Assembly (NCBI GenBank): GCA_023387735.1
Contig: JAEWHP010000003.1
Span: forward strand, 140,788 to 204,787
DNA length: 64,000 bases
Source: Pseudomonadota bacterium
GTDB lineage: Bacteria > Pseudomonadota > Alphaproteobacteria > Rhizobiales > Xanthobacteraceae
Reading direction: 5' to 3'
Position 1 is the stretch's first letter; the number at the start of each line of letters is the position of its first letter. The translations under genes were made by a program, and so were the position numbers. This document shows positions 50,959 through 61,055 of this stretch, one piece after another. The notes beneath the pieces were generated by a model that saw nothing but the letters and a program-made list of their open reading frames with translations, searched no databases and was not told the origin of the DNA.

Positions 50959-51318
50959 TCAATTTCGCTGCGCGGTCCAATAGCCCGAGCAGCGCGCGCT
51001 TCCCGAATGGCCGCTCCATGTCCCGCGGCCGGAGGTGCTGGAGAGCCTGCCGGAGCCTGCGGCGTATTTGTCATGGACGGTCACCGAGGCGCGGACCGCG
51101 CCGGATCTCCGGACGTATCCCCTGAACTTCACGAGATTGGGATGCGTCACGACCCCGTTGGAAACGTTGACCGTAAAGTTGTAGACCGCATCGCATGCGC
51201 CTCGTTGCGTCACGAAGGCAAGGTTCCAGGAGCCGTCGTAGACAGACCGGGCATGTGCGGTGCTCGTCAAGCCGACGAAAACGCATGCGCCCGCGGCGCA
51301 AAGCCAAAGCTTCCTCAT
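50959..51318 (-). CDS. small exported hypothetical protein
   Basis: A 119-residue protein with GGGAGG before the ATG and a signal peptide (LWLCAAGACVFVGLTSTAHA). The mature domain DGSWNLAFVTQRGACDAVYNF...HPNLVKFRGYVRRSGAV looks like a compact beta-barrel with one likely disulfide (Cys in RGACD and SARCSG). I recall this layout from many rhizobial exported hypotheticals. The function is unknown. Confidence 0.75.
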   Translation of the reverse strand: MRKLWLCAAGACVFVGLTSTAHARSVYDGSWNLAFVTQRGACDAVYNFTVNVSNGVVTHPNLVKFRGYVRRSGAVRASVTVHDKYAAGSGRLSSTSGRGTWSGHSGSARCSGYWTAQRN

Positions 51319-51590
51319 GCTAACCTCCCCTCATCGAGCGAATGAAATTCGGGTTCGGCGTGAAAATGGTGAGGCGATTGGTCCTCCAATAGATCGCATT
51401 TCCTCAGATCGTATCAAGGCCTCGCGAGAATCAGGGTCGCACCATCGGTGCAAGCAGATTGACCCACGCAGGGAAAGCACCCATATGGGACACCGGAATT
51501 GGATGAAGCCTTCCGTTTCGGACAGTCCTTGCCGCGGCCGATGATCCCGGTGGCGTCGTTCGCGCAAAACGGCTTCGTTCGGGAGCTCCC

Positions 51591-52580
51591 ATGACGACAC
51601 TGTCTATCCTCGATCTCGTTCGCGTCACCGAAGAGACCGATGCGCGCGGCGCGCTCGATAACGCCCGCGATATTGCCGTTCATGCCGAGGCATGGGGCTA
51701 TCGCCGTATCTGGGTGGCGGAGCATCACAACATGCCGGGCATCGCGAGCGCCGCGACGTCGGTTGTGATCGGTCATATCGCAGCGGGAACAAAGACCATC
51801 CGGGTCGGCGCCGGCGGCATCATGCTCCCCAACCATGCGCCTTACGTCATCGCCGAGCAGTTCGGGACGCTGGCCCGTCTGTTCCCGGGCCGCATCGACC
51901 TTGGGCTCGGTCGCGCACCCGGGACCGACCAGCTCACACTTCGCGCTTTGCGCCGCACGCCTGAAGCCGCCGAAAACTTCCCGCAGGACGTTCTCGAGGT
52001 GCAGGCCTTCCTGGCTCCAGCCGGCCCGAACCAGCGTATCCGGGCCGTGCCGGCGGCAGGAACGGAAGTGCCGTTGTGGATCCTGGGATCGAGCAATTTT
52101 GGCGCGATGCTGGCGGCTGAACTCGGGCTTCCCTATGCCTTCGCCTCGCATTTCGCACCTGAGCTGCTGATCCCGGCGCTGCAGATCTACCGCAGCCGCT
52201 TCAAGCCGTCCGAGCAGCTTGACCGTCCCTACGCGATGGTAGGCGTCAACATCATCGCCGCCGGCAGCGATGACGAAGCGCGCCGGCTCGCGACGACACA
52301 ACAGATGTCCTTTACGAACATTTTCCGCGGCGCGCGCGGCCTCAGCCAGCCGCCGATCGACGACATTGAAAGCTATTGGTCGCCCGCGGAAAAAGCACAG
52401 GCGATGAGCATGCTCGCTCGCTCCATCGTCGGCTCGCCGGATAAGATTCGTTCGGGCATCGATGCGCTCATCAAGGAAACCGGCGCCGACGAGCTCATGA
52501 TCGTCTCCGATGTCTACGATCACGCAACTCGGCTGCGCTCCTTCGAAATCATCGCCAACGTCGCGGGCAGCGCCGGCTGA
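51591..52580 (+). CDS. luciferase-like (LLM) flavin-dependent monooxygenase
   Basis: A 329-residue TIM-barrel flavin enzyme. Typical LLM segments are present: DNARDIAVHAEAWGYRRIWVAEHHNMPGIAS, RVGAGGIMLPNHAPYVIAEQFGTLARLFPGRIDLGLGRAPG, and a late TGADELMIVSDVYDH. This subgroup (MsnO8-like) acts on small substrates with reduced FMN. The enzyme has no associated flavin reductase here. The gap to the aldo/keto reductase gene is 39 nt, so they may be co-transcribed. Confidence 0.9.
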   Translation: MTTLSILDLVRVTEETDARGALDNARDIAVHAEAWGYRRIWVAEHHNMPGIASAATSVVIGHIAAGTKTIRVGAGGIMLPNHAPYVIAEQFGTLARLFPGRIDLGLGRAPGTDQLTLRALRRTPEAAENFPQDVLEVQAFLAPAGPNQRIRAVPAAGTEVPLWILGSSNFGAMLAAELGLPYAFASHFAPELLIPALQIYRSRFKPSEQLDRPYAMVGVNIIAAGSDDEARRLATTQQMSFTNIFRGARGLSQPPIDDIESYWSPAEKAQAMSMLARSIVGSPDKIRSGIDALIKETGADELMIVSDVYDHATRLRSFEIIANVAGSAG

Positions 52581-52619
52581 TTTATCGCTGAAATCCCCGC
52601 CACGATGATGGAGCATCGG

Positions 52620-53537
52620 ATGCGGACGACACGCCGAACGTTCGTACGGGCCTCGCTGGCGGCTTCAGCCGCGGCGCTTTTGCCCGTTTCAGTGCGCGCC
52701 CAGGAAAGCACGCCCGTCCGCCGTCAGATCCCCTCAACCGGCGAAGCCATACCGATCGTCGGGCTCGGCACCTGGATCACCTTCAACGTTGGCGGCGATG
52801 CGGCGCTAAGAGACGAGTGCGCTGCTGTCATGGCGGCCTTCTTCGCGGCGGGCGGGCGCATGATCGATTCCTCTCCGATGTATGGCTCGTCGCAGCCGGT
52901 GATCGGCTATGGCCTTCAAAAGCTTGGGCAGCCTTCCGCGCTGTTCTCGGCCGAAAAGGTCTGGACATCCTCGGCCGCGGCAGGTCCGCCGCAGATCGAG
53001 CAATCGCGCCGCTTCTGGGGTGTGCCGAAGTTCGACCTCTTGCAGGTTCACAATCTGCTCGCCTGGAAGGAACATCTGAAGACGCTTTTCGCGATGAAAG
53101 CATCCGGTGCGGTGCGCTACGTCGGGATCACCACGTCCGAAGGCCGTCGCCACGATCTTTTCGAACAGATCATGCGGAACGAGCCGATCGATTTCGTGCA
53201 GCTCTCCTACAACGTCGTCGACCGCGAGGCCGAGGCGCGGCTGCTGCCGCTGGCGTCCGAACGCGGCATTGCCGTCATCGTCAACCGCCCGTTCCGGCAG
53301 GGCGCGCTGACAGACCGGCTCAAGGGTGAGCCGTTACCCGAATGGGCAGGCGAACTCGGGGTGTCTAGCTGGGCGCAGCTCATCCTGAAGTTCGTCCTCT
53401 CCCATCCTGCCGTCACCGTCGCTATTCCGGCGACCACCCGTGTCGACCACGTGCGCGAAAACCTCCGCGCTGCCGGCGGACCGATGCCGGACCCGGCCAT
53501 GCGAAAGCGCATCTCGGCCCACGTACAGGCGCTTTGA
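52620..53537 (+). CDS. Tat-exported aldo/keto reductase
   Basis: A 305-residue protein; ATG 52620, preceded by GGAGC, is preferred to 52605. The N-terminus TTRRTFVRASLAASAAALLP is a good twin-arginine signal, so this reductase probably folds with its cofactor before export. The AKR tetrad is visible as Asp and Tyr in MIDSSPMYGSS, Lys in SAEKVW and His in LQVHNL. The C-terminal nucleotide-binding end (AIPATTRVDHVREN) is present. The substrate is unknown. It overlaps the next ATG by one base. Confidence 0.87.
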   Translation: MRTTRRTFVRASLAASAAALLPVSVRAQESTPVRRQIPSTGEAIPIVGLGTWITFNVGGDAALRDECAAVMAAFFAAGGRMIDSSPMYGSSQPVIGYGLQKLGQPSALFSAEKVWTSSAAAGPPQIEQSRRFWGVPKFDLLQVHNLLAWKEHLKTLFAMKASGAVRYVGITTSEGRRHDLFEQIMRNEPIDFVQLSYNVVDREAEARLLPLASERGIAVIVNRPFRQGALTDRLKGEPLPEWAGELGVSSWAQLILKFVLSHPAVTVAIPATTRVDHVRENLRAAGGPMPDPAMRKRISAHVQAL

Positions 53538-54232
53538 TGTCGGAGTGGTGGACCTACCGGCCGGAGGATTTCCTGCTGTTTTCGCCACGCGTCTATTGGC
53601 GGATGTTCGAACTGCACAATGCGGCGCTTTGGCCGCTGCAAGTGCTCACGCTTGCCGCGGGCGCGGCGATCGTTCTGCTCGTCGCCCGATGGCCGACAAG
53701 CTCCGCGCGGTGGCTGGCGCTCCTCCTCGCAGTTCTCTGGATTTTCGTCGGATGGTCGTTCCTGTGGGGCCGCTATGTCGAGATCAACTGGGCAATTGCC
53801 TATGTCGCGCCGGCGTTCGCCGTTGAAGGCGTGCTGTTCCTGGTCTGCGGGCCTCTGCTCAACCGCCTCGCCTTCGCGCGACGCGGACTTGCCGGCGGCA
53901 CCGGATGTTTCATGCTTGCCACTGCAATCGCCTTCCCGTTGCTCGCGCCCCTGCAGGGACGTGGCTGGGCCTCGTCGGAGGTCTTCGGCATCGCGCCGGA
54001 TCCGACGGCGGTCGCGACGCTCGGCCTTCTGCTCCTCGTCCGCGGCAAGCCACTGCCATGGCTCCTGCCGATCCCCGTTCTCTGGTGCCTCCTGAGCGGA
54101 ATGACCCTTCAGACCATGGGCGAGCCGCAAGCGTGGGTTCTCTATGCCGCGCTGGCCCTCACCGCTTTCGCCTTGACCTGGAGTGCTGTTCTCAGTCCTT
54201 CAGCGCGGCCAGGATCGTCGCCGCCGCCTTGA
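53537..54232 (+). CDS. DUF6064 membrane protein
   Basis: A 231-residue inner-membrane protein of about six helices. It opens with the DUF6064 signature SEWWTYRPEDFLLFSPRVYWRMFELHNAALWPLQ. The ATG shares one base with the reductase stop (TGATG), so the two are co-translated. The last 41 nt overlap, in opposite orientation, the end of the ATP12 gene. The family has no known function; the link to the exported reductase suggests a membrane partner. Confidence 0.82.
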   Translation: MSEWWTYRPEDFLLFSPRVYWRMFELHNAALWPLQVLTLAAGAAIVLLVARWPTSSARWLALLLAVLWIFVGWSFLWGRYVEINWAIAYVAPAFAVEGVLFLVCGPLLNRLAFARRGLAGGTGCFMLATAIAFPLLAPLQGRGWASSEVFGIAPDPTAVATLGLLLLVRGKPLPWLLPIPVLWCLLSGMTLQTMGEPQAWVLYAALALTAFALTWSAVLSPSARPGSSPPP

Positions 54233-54965
54233 AATCGACCAGCCGCGCGGCGCGCCGGGCGGCGACTTCCTCGTCGACGCCCCATTTCTCGCTGTTCCAG
54301 TCCTCATCGACATGGGCGGCGGCCCAGACCTGATCCGCATCGCGCACGCCCTCCCGCAGCGCCAGCGCCAGCAGCGCCGAGCCGGTCAGCGTCGTCACCA
54401 CATGCAGCGCCGCCACCGACCAGGCGTCGGCCGGGAATATCTCGCGCACCGCCGCGATCGCCTGCGCCGGCTGCGCGGCATGTACGATGCCCTCGGAAAG
54501 GATGAAATGGGCGCCGAGATCGGTGCCAGCCCAGGACAGCACCGGGTCCCAATGCGCCGCCTCCCGCGCGATCAACGCTTCGGGATGGCCGGCGCGGTAG
54601 AACAGCAGATCCGTCCCGAGATATTTTGCGACATCGTCCGCCACCGCATCGACGCGGTCGGTGACCTCGGCGACGCTGTTGGCAAACCGCGTCAGCGGCA
54701 TGGTCAGGGGATCGATGGTCTCGCCCTGCGCGCTCCATTCTGCCGCGATCGCCTCTGCAATCCCGCGCTTCGGGGCAACGACCGGCCGGCCGGAAGGCGT
54801 TTTGATCGTGCGGCCATCGAGCGTGACGGCAAAGCCGCCATCGGCCTCGGCGATGCCGGCCTCCTTGTAGAACCGCCTGCGCTGGGGGCTGCGCGAGGCA
54901 CGGCGCACGGACTCCTCCGGATCGAGAGCAGAATGTCCGGCGACTTCGTCGAATAGTTCGCGCAT
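54192..54965 (-). CDS. ATP12-family F1-ATPase assembly chaperone
   Basis: A 257-residue protein of the ATP12 family, which binds the alpha subunit of F1-ATP synthase during assembly in mitochondria and alphaproteobacteria. Characteristic segments are RRFYKEAGIAEADGGFAVTLDGRTIKTP, the WDPVLSW helix and HVVTTLTGSALLALALREG. This gene is essentially restricted to alphaproteobacteria and eukaryotes, which supports the taxonomic call. Its 3' end overlaps the convergent DUF6064 gene. A repeat element separates it from rluA. Confidence 0.9.
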   Translation of the reverse strand: MRELFDEVAGHSALDPEESVRRASRSPQRRRFYKEAGIAEADGGFAVTLDGRTIKTPSGRPVVAPKRGIAEAIAAEWSAQGETIDPLTMPLTRFANSVAEVTDRVDAVADDVAKYLGTDLLFYRAGHPEALIAREAAHWDPVLSWAGTDLGAHFILSEGIVHAAQPAQAIAAVREIFPADAWSVAALHVVTTLTGSALLALALREGVRDADQVWAAAHVDEDWNSEKWGVDEEVAARRAARLVDFKAAATILAALKD

Positions 54966-55133
54966 AACGGCTTCCGGCGATGTGTGATAATGAAGCGCTT
55001 ACAATACGATAATGGCGGACGCAAATAAAGCTGATGAGCCGGTTACGGGGATCTGCTGCGATCCTGGTTGCGCAGGCGAACTTTGTCGCAACGCCTGCAC
55101 AGTCCGGGTTCCACCCGCCGCAGTCAACACCCT

Positions 55134-55241
55134 CCGTCATTCCGGGGCGCGCGCAGCGCGAACCCGGAATCCCACTATCGGCCCGCGCTGTAGCCCGATG
55201 GATCCCGGGTTCGCGACTTCGTCGCGCACCGGAATGACGGA
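55134..55241. repeat. palindromic repeat, GTCATTCCGGG family (copy 3)
   Basis: CCGTCATTCCGGGGCGCGCGC at the left and GCGCACCGGAATGACGG at the right are inverted, with AACCCGGAATCCC/GGATCCCGGGTT arms inside. It fills most of the 293-nt gap between the rluA and ATP12 genes. Confidence 0.8.
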
Positions 55242-55258
55242 AAGAGCGGTAGTTGCGC

Positions 55259-56464
55259 CTACTCCTCCGGCGCGTTCTCGATCGGGTCGAACCGGTCGTG
55301 CTCGAGCCCGAGCAGATTCCAGGATTGCAGCATGTGCGGCGGCAATGGCGCACTGACGTCGATCACGCCACCGCGCGGATGCGGAATTACAATGCGACGC
55401 GCCAGGAGATGCAGGCGGTTCTGCAGGCCGCCCGGCAGGGCCCAGTTCTCCTTGTTGAAATATTTGGGGTCGCCGACGATGGCGTGATCGATATGGGCCA
55501 TGTGCGCGCGCAGTTGATGGGTTCGGCCGGTCACCGGCTTCAGCGATACCCAGGCGAGCTTCTGGGCGGAGGTTTCGACCACGGCGTAATATGTCACCGC
55601 GTGGCTGGCGCCCTCGTCGCCATGCTTCGCCACCCGCATGATGCTGTCTTCCTCGCTCTCTTCCTTGGCCAGATAGGTCGAGATGCGGCCCTGCTTCGGC
55701 TTCGGTACGCCCGCCACCAGCGCCCAGTAGATTTTTCGCGCCGAGCGGTGGCGGAACGAGCCGGTCAAGGCGGTCGCGGCAAAGCGGGTTTTTGCAATCA
55801 GCAGGCAGCCCGAGGTTTCCCGGTCGAGCCGGTGCACCAGCCGGGGCTTCTGGCCCTTGGCATCGCGCATCACTTCCAGCATCTGGTCGACGTTGCGCGT
55901 GATCCCGGAGCCGCCCTGCACCGCGAGGCCCGCCGGCTTGTTCAGCACCATGACGTCGGCGTCCTCGAACAGGATCATCTCCTTCAGCGCCTGCAGCGTC
56001 TTGGTCGCCGCCTCGGAAAGCGGCGCGGCGCCCTTCGGCGTATCGAGCTTGAGCGGCGGAATGCGGACGCTCTGGCCCTCCTCCAGCCGGTCCTTGCTGT
56101 CGGCGCGCTTGCCGTTGACGCGCAGCTCACCCTTCCGGACGATGCGCTGAATGTGCGAAAACGACAGCCCCGGAAAGCGCGCTTCGAGAAAACGGTCGAC
56201 GCGCATATTGTTCTCGTCGGCGGTCACGACGACGGTCTGCACTTTCGTCGGCAACGGCGGGTCGACCGCCCTGGGCTTCTCGGGCTCCGCAACCACAAAG
56301 GCCGGCTTTTCCCGGCGCGGCTCGGCAAACCGCGCAGGCTTGCCGCCAGGCCGGCTGCCCTGCGCCCGGTCGCCGGACTTCTTGCCGCGGAACGGCGTGG
56401 CACCCTTGGAACGATCGCCTGACGGGCGCGACTTGGCTAGCGGTTTTCGGTCGCGACGGCTCAT
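55259..56464 (-). CDS. RluA-family rRNA pseudouridine synthase (RluC/D-like)
   Basis: A 401-residue enzyme that converts uridines of 23S rRNA to pseudouridine. A very basic low-complexity N-terminal extension (about 1-80, SRRDRKPLAKSRPSGDRSKG) precedes an S4 RNA-binding domain (about 90-150, MRVDRFLEARFPGLSFSHIQ) and the catalytic domain with RLVHRLDRETSGCLLIAKT (catalytic Asp in HRLDxxTSG). The ATG overlaps the stop of the antitoxin gene at 56461-56778 by 4 nt (ATGA), which makes its translation dependent on that gene. Confidence 0.92.
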   Translation of the reverse strand: MSRRDRKPLAKSRPSGDRSKGATPFRGKKSGDRAQGSRPGGKPARFAEPRREKPAFVVAEPEKPRAVDPPLPTKVQTVVVTADENNMRVDRFLEARFPGLSFSHIQRIVRKGELRVNGKRADSKDRLEEGQSVRIPPLKLDTPKGAAPLSEAATKTLQALKEMILFEDADVMVLNKPAGLAVQGGSGITRNVDQMLEVMRDAKGQKPRLVHRLDRETSGCLLIAKTRFAATALTGSFRHRSARKIYWALVAGVPKPKQGRISTYLAKEESEEDSIMRVAKHGDEGASHAVTYYAVVETSAQKLAWVSLKPVTGRTHQLRAHMAHIDHAIVGDPKYFNKENWALPGGLQNRLHLLARRIVIPHPRGGVIDVSAPLPPHMLQSWNLLGLEHDRFDPIENAPEE

Positions 56465-56778
56465 GCCGTTTTACCAAGTTTGCGAGACATCGAGCGTGTG
56501 GCACGACGCGGCAATACCGCAATCTTTGCGCCTATCTGGCCCTCGGCAAGACGCAACTCGTAATTCTGCTGCAAATTCATCCAGAATTGCGGACTGGTGC
56601 CGAACCAGTGCCCAAGGCGTAGCGCCGTATCGGCCGTGATGCCGCGCTGGCCGTGGGTGATTTCCGTAATCCGGTTCATCGGTACGTCAATCTGACGCGA
56701 AAGCTCGGCAGCGCTGATGCCAAGTTCGCGCAATTCTTCGGCCAGATTTTCGCCGGGATGAATGGGTGTTCGAGGCAA
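56461..56778 (-). CDS. HigA/VapI-type antitoxin, second copy
   Basis: A 105-residue XRE-family DNA-binding protein. The HigA signature is clear: PIHPGENLAEELRELGISAAELSRQIDVPMNRITEITHGQRGITADTALRLGHWFGTSPQFWMNLQQNYEL. It follows the antitoxin of a toxin-antitoxin pair by 45 nt and has no toxin of its own beside it. It may be a former antitoxin kept as a regulator or as an anti-addiction factor. Its last codons overlap the rluA start. Confidence 0.88.
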   Translation of the reverse strand: MPRTPIHPGENLAEELRELGISAAELSRQIDVPMNRITEITHGQRGITADTALRLGHWFGTSPQFWMNLQQNYELRLAEGQIGAKIAVLPRRATRSMSRKLGKTA

Positions 56779-56823
56779 GATAGTTTTCCTTCAACGATAA
56801 GCGACGGTGCAACTGACGGCTAG

Positions 56824-57120
56824 TCACGTCAACTCGACGCGCAAGGTACGCCCGACGGCGTTCGCGGCTCGGCGCAATGTCTCAAGCGTCACCGAAGGCG
56901 TGGCAGGATCGAGCAGCCGATCCAGTTGGCGCCGGCTCGTCTTCATGCGTTCCGCCATCGCGCTCTTGGTAATGCCCTGTGCTTTCATCGCTTCCGCCAG
57001 TTGCTCGGCAATAATCTCCTTAATGGCTCGTTCTTCGCACGTTCCGAGCATTCCCTGTTCGGCAAGGAATTCGTCGAACGTTTCTTTGCTCACGCGCGCC
57101 TTCTGTTTCTTCACCATCAA
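56824..57120 (-). CDS. XRE-type antitoxin of the HigB-like toxin
   Basis: A 98-residue protein with a basic start and a central helix-turn-helix (EQLAEAMKAQGITKSAMAERMKTSRRQLDRLLDPATPSVTLETLRRAANAVG). This is the antitoxin type that pairs with Gp49-like toxins. It overlaps the toxin gene by 4 nt, with the toxin first, as in higBA systems. It would neutralise the toxin and repress the promoter upstream of 57464. Confidence 0.88.
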   Translation of the reverse strand: MMVKKQKARVSKETFDEFLAEQGMLGTCEERAIKEIIAEQLAEAMKAQGITKSAMAERMKTSRRQLDRLLDPATPSVTLETLRRAANAVGRTLRVELT

Positions 57121-57464
57121 GTCACCTCTCGTTTGCGCTTAAGCGCGAGCTCAATGTCTTGCTGCGGTGTCTTCTGCGTCTTCTTGATGAAGCCGTGCAA
57201 GAGGATCATGTGACCATCACTCATGCAGAAGATCACCCGCGCAATCCGGTTGCTATCGAGATCGCTCCGCACCTCCCACAGACCATGCCCAAGTGGAGCA
57301 CAATGTGGACGCCCGATTGGCCAGCCAAATTCTACCTTCTGGATATCCTTCCCAACCGTGCGGCGGTCTTCGGAAGGTAATTCGAGAACCCATTCCCGGA
57401 CGAAATTGCGCCCCGTCGAACTGACATAGAATCGGGCGGGAAGCTTTTTCGAGCGGTCAATCAT
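57117..57464 (-). CDS. HigB/RelE-superfamily toxin (phage Gp49-like)
   Basis: A 115-residue toxin from ATG 57464 (AAGGGCAG upstream; a start at 57497 adds 11 residues). Gp49-like features: RFYVSSTGRNFVREWVLEL, DIQKVEFGWPIGRPHCAPLGHGLWEVRSDLDSNRIARVIFC, and LLHGFIKKTQKTPQQDIELALKRK. Related toxins cut mRNA on the ribosome. The gene lies 68 nt downstream of the TPR gene on the same strand and is coupled to its antitoxin. A promoter in 57465-57532 is expected. Confidence 0.9.
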   Translation of the reverse strand: MIDRSKKLPARFYVSSTGRNFVREWVLELPSEDRRTVGKDIQKVEFGWPIGRPHCAPLGHGLWEVRSDLDSNRIARVIFCMSDGHMILLHGFIKKTQKTPQQDIELALKRKREVT

Positions 57465-57532
57465 TTGACTGCCCTTAATGTGCCATTTCTGACACACTGA
57501 CGCAAGGCTTTAATGCGAGGCAATAGCCGACG

Positions 57533-58243
57533 CTATTTGCACTGCGCGCGATCTCTCACCGCGGTCAGATCGCTGGCGGAATTGGCGGACGGACGCTGTT
57601 TGGACGCCTCCTCGGCGGCGGCGCAGGCGGCCGCCTGGTCGCCGTTCTGGAAGCGCGCCCAGGCAAGGTTGGTCCAGGCATCAGCGAAGTCAGGCGCATC
57701 CTTGACCGCCTGCTCCAGCACCGGCTGCGCATCCTTTGGCCGCTTGGCGACCAGGAGGAAGCGGCCATAGTCGGCGTTCAGCGCCTTCATCGGATGCGGC
57801 TGTTTCAGCGCGATCTTGAACAGTTCTTCCGTGGCATCGAGATCCCTGAAGCGCGCCAGCGTGACCGCGGCAAAGCCCTGATAGACGCCGCTCTGTTCGG
57901 GCGAGATCAGAAATGCCTGATTGAAGCGCTGCGCGGCCTCTCCCATTCGATTGGCGTTGATCGCCCGCCAGCCGCGCTTGGTGGTTTCCTCAAAGGCCTT
58001 TTCACGCGTCCCGGCGGCCTGGATGATGGCGTTGACGAAGTTTGCATCGGCAGCCCGCTGCTCCGAATTCTTGTCCGCAAAACCGAAGAACGGCTGCTCG
58101 TTCATCGGCGCTTTATAGGTCCGCTTCGTCACCTGCACGCCCGGCGCGACCTCCACCGTTTCCGCGGCGGCGGAAAACGTGAACGCCAGCAACACCGCGA
58201 CGGCGCAGGTCATCGCTCTCAGACAATTTTTAAAACGGCTCAT
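57533..58243 (-). CDS. exported TPR-repeat protein
   Basis: A 236-residue protein with a signal peptide (AMTCAVAVLLAFTFSAAAE). Tetratricopeptide-like repeats follow in GWRAINANRMGEAAQRFNQAFLISPEQSGVYQGFAAV and the stretch to KDAPDFADAWTNLAWARFQNGDQAAACAAAEEA. It is probably periplasmic and a protein-protein interaction scaffold. Its ATG overlaps the rarA stop by 4 nt, so it is translated with the degP-rarA pair; a role in envelope stress is inferred from that only. Confidence 0.8.
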   Translation of the reverse strand: MSRFKNCLRAMTCAVAVLLAFTFSAAAETVEVAPGVQVTKRTYKAPMNEQPFFGFADKNSEQRAADANFVNAIIQAAGTREKAFEETTKRGWRAINANRMGEAAQRFNQAFLISPEQSGVYQGFAAVTLARFRDLDATEELFKIALKQPHPMKALNADYGRFLLVAKRPKDAQPVLEQAVKDAPDFADAWTNLAWARFQNGDQAAACAAAEEASKQRPSANSASDLTAVRDRAQCK

Positions 58244-59579
58244 TCGCGCTGGCCTCGCTCTCGTTCCTTGCGCAGCTTGGCCCAGTAATCGAGCCGCTTG
58301 CGGATCTCGCGCTCAAAGCCGCGATCGGGTGGGTCGTAAAAGGTCTGCCGTCCCAGCGCTTCCGGGAAGTAATCCTGTCCGGAGAACGCGTCCGGCGCGT
58401 CGTGGTCGTATTCGTAGCCGGAGCCATAGCCTTCCGACTTCATCAGTCTGGTCGGCGAGTTCAAAATATGCTTCGGCGGCAGCAGCGAGCCGCCCTCCTT
58501 CGCCGTGCGCATCGCCGCGCCGAACGCTTTGTAGGCAGCATTCGATTTCGGCGCGGTAGCGAGATAGATTACGGCCTGCGCGATCGCAAGCTCCCCCTCG
58601 GGAGACCCAAGAAAGTCGAACGCATCCTTGGCGGCGTTGCAGATCACCAGCGCCTGCGGATCGGCAAGACCGATGTCCTCGACCGCCATGCGGACGACGC
58701 GCCGCGCCAGGAACAGCGGGTCCTCGCCGGCGTCCAGCATCCGCGCCAGATAATATAGCGCCGCATCGGGATCGGAGCCGCGCACCGATTTATGCAACGC
58801 CGAGATCAGGTTGTAATGGCCGTCGGCGGACTTGTCATAGATCGGCGCACGGCGCTGCAGGATTTCCTGCAGTTGCGCGGCGTCGAATATCTCGCCCTTG
58901 CGCGCAGCGCGCCAGACTTCCTCGGCCAGCGTCAGCGAGGCGCGACCGTCGCCGTCCGCCATGCGCACCAGCACAGCCCGCGCCTCGGCGTCGAGTGGCA
59001 GTTTACGGCCCTCGACCTTCTCGGCATGCCTAAACAGCTTCTCGATCGCGTCGGCATCCAGCGAACGAAACACCAGCACCCGCGCCCGCGACAGCAACGC
59101 GGCGTTGAGCTCGAACGACGGATTTTCCGTGGTGGCGCCGACCAGCACCACGGTGCCGTCTTCCATCACGGGCAGAAACGAATCCTGCTGGGCGCGGTTG
59201 AAGCGATGAACCTCGTCGACGAACAGCAGCGTGCCCTTGCCCATTTCGCGCCGGGCGCGCGCCGAATCGAACACCTTCTTGAGGTCGGCAACACCGGAAA
59301 ACACCGCGGAAATCTGCTCGAAATGCAGTTCGGTAGCGTCCGCCAGCAGCCGCGCCACCGTGGTCTTGCCGGTGCCCGGCGGTCCCCAGAATACCAGCGA
59401 GCCGAGCGTGCGCGTCTCCAGCATCCGCGTCAGCGCGCCGTCGGGACCGAGAATATGATCCTGTCCGACGACGTCGGCGAGCGAGCGCGGGCGCAGTCTG
59501 TCCGGCAAGGGATGCGGCGCGTCCTGCTCCATCCCCGCCGCAGCAAAGAGGTTGGCAGCTTCCCGGGGTTGCTTCGGGC

Positions 59580-59583
<4 letters not shown>
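58240..59583 (-). CDS. rarA: replication-associated recombination protein RarA (MgsA)
   Basis: A 447-residue AAA+ ATPase that acts at stalled replication forks. Walker A GPPGTGKT (67-74), Walker B LLFVDEVHRF (about 118-127) and the sensor VGATTENPSFELNAALLSR (about 150-168) are in place. The C-terminal part (about 240-447) is the RarA tetramerisation domain with GYGSGYEYDHDAPDAFSGQDYFPEAL. It overlaps degP upstream and the TPR gene downstream by 4 nt each. Confidence 0.95.
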
Positions 59584-60974
<1,391 letters not shown>

Positions 60975-61055
60975 ACGACAATCCCGGAATTTGTCGCCGC
61001 ACATATGGATGCGGCGCGCTAGCGAAAGAAGATAACGCGGTACACAAACTGCAGG

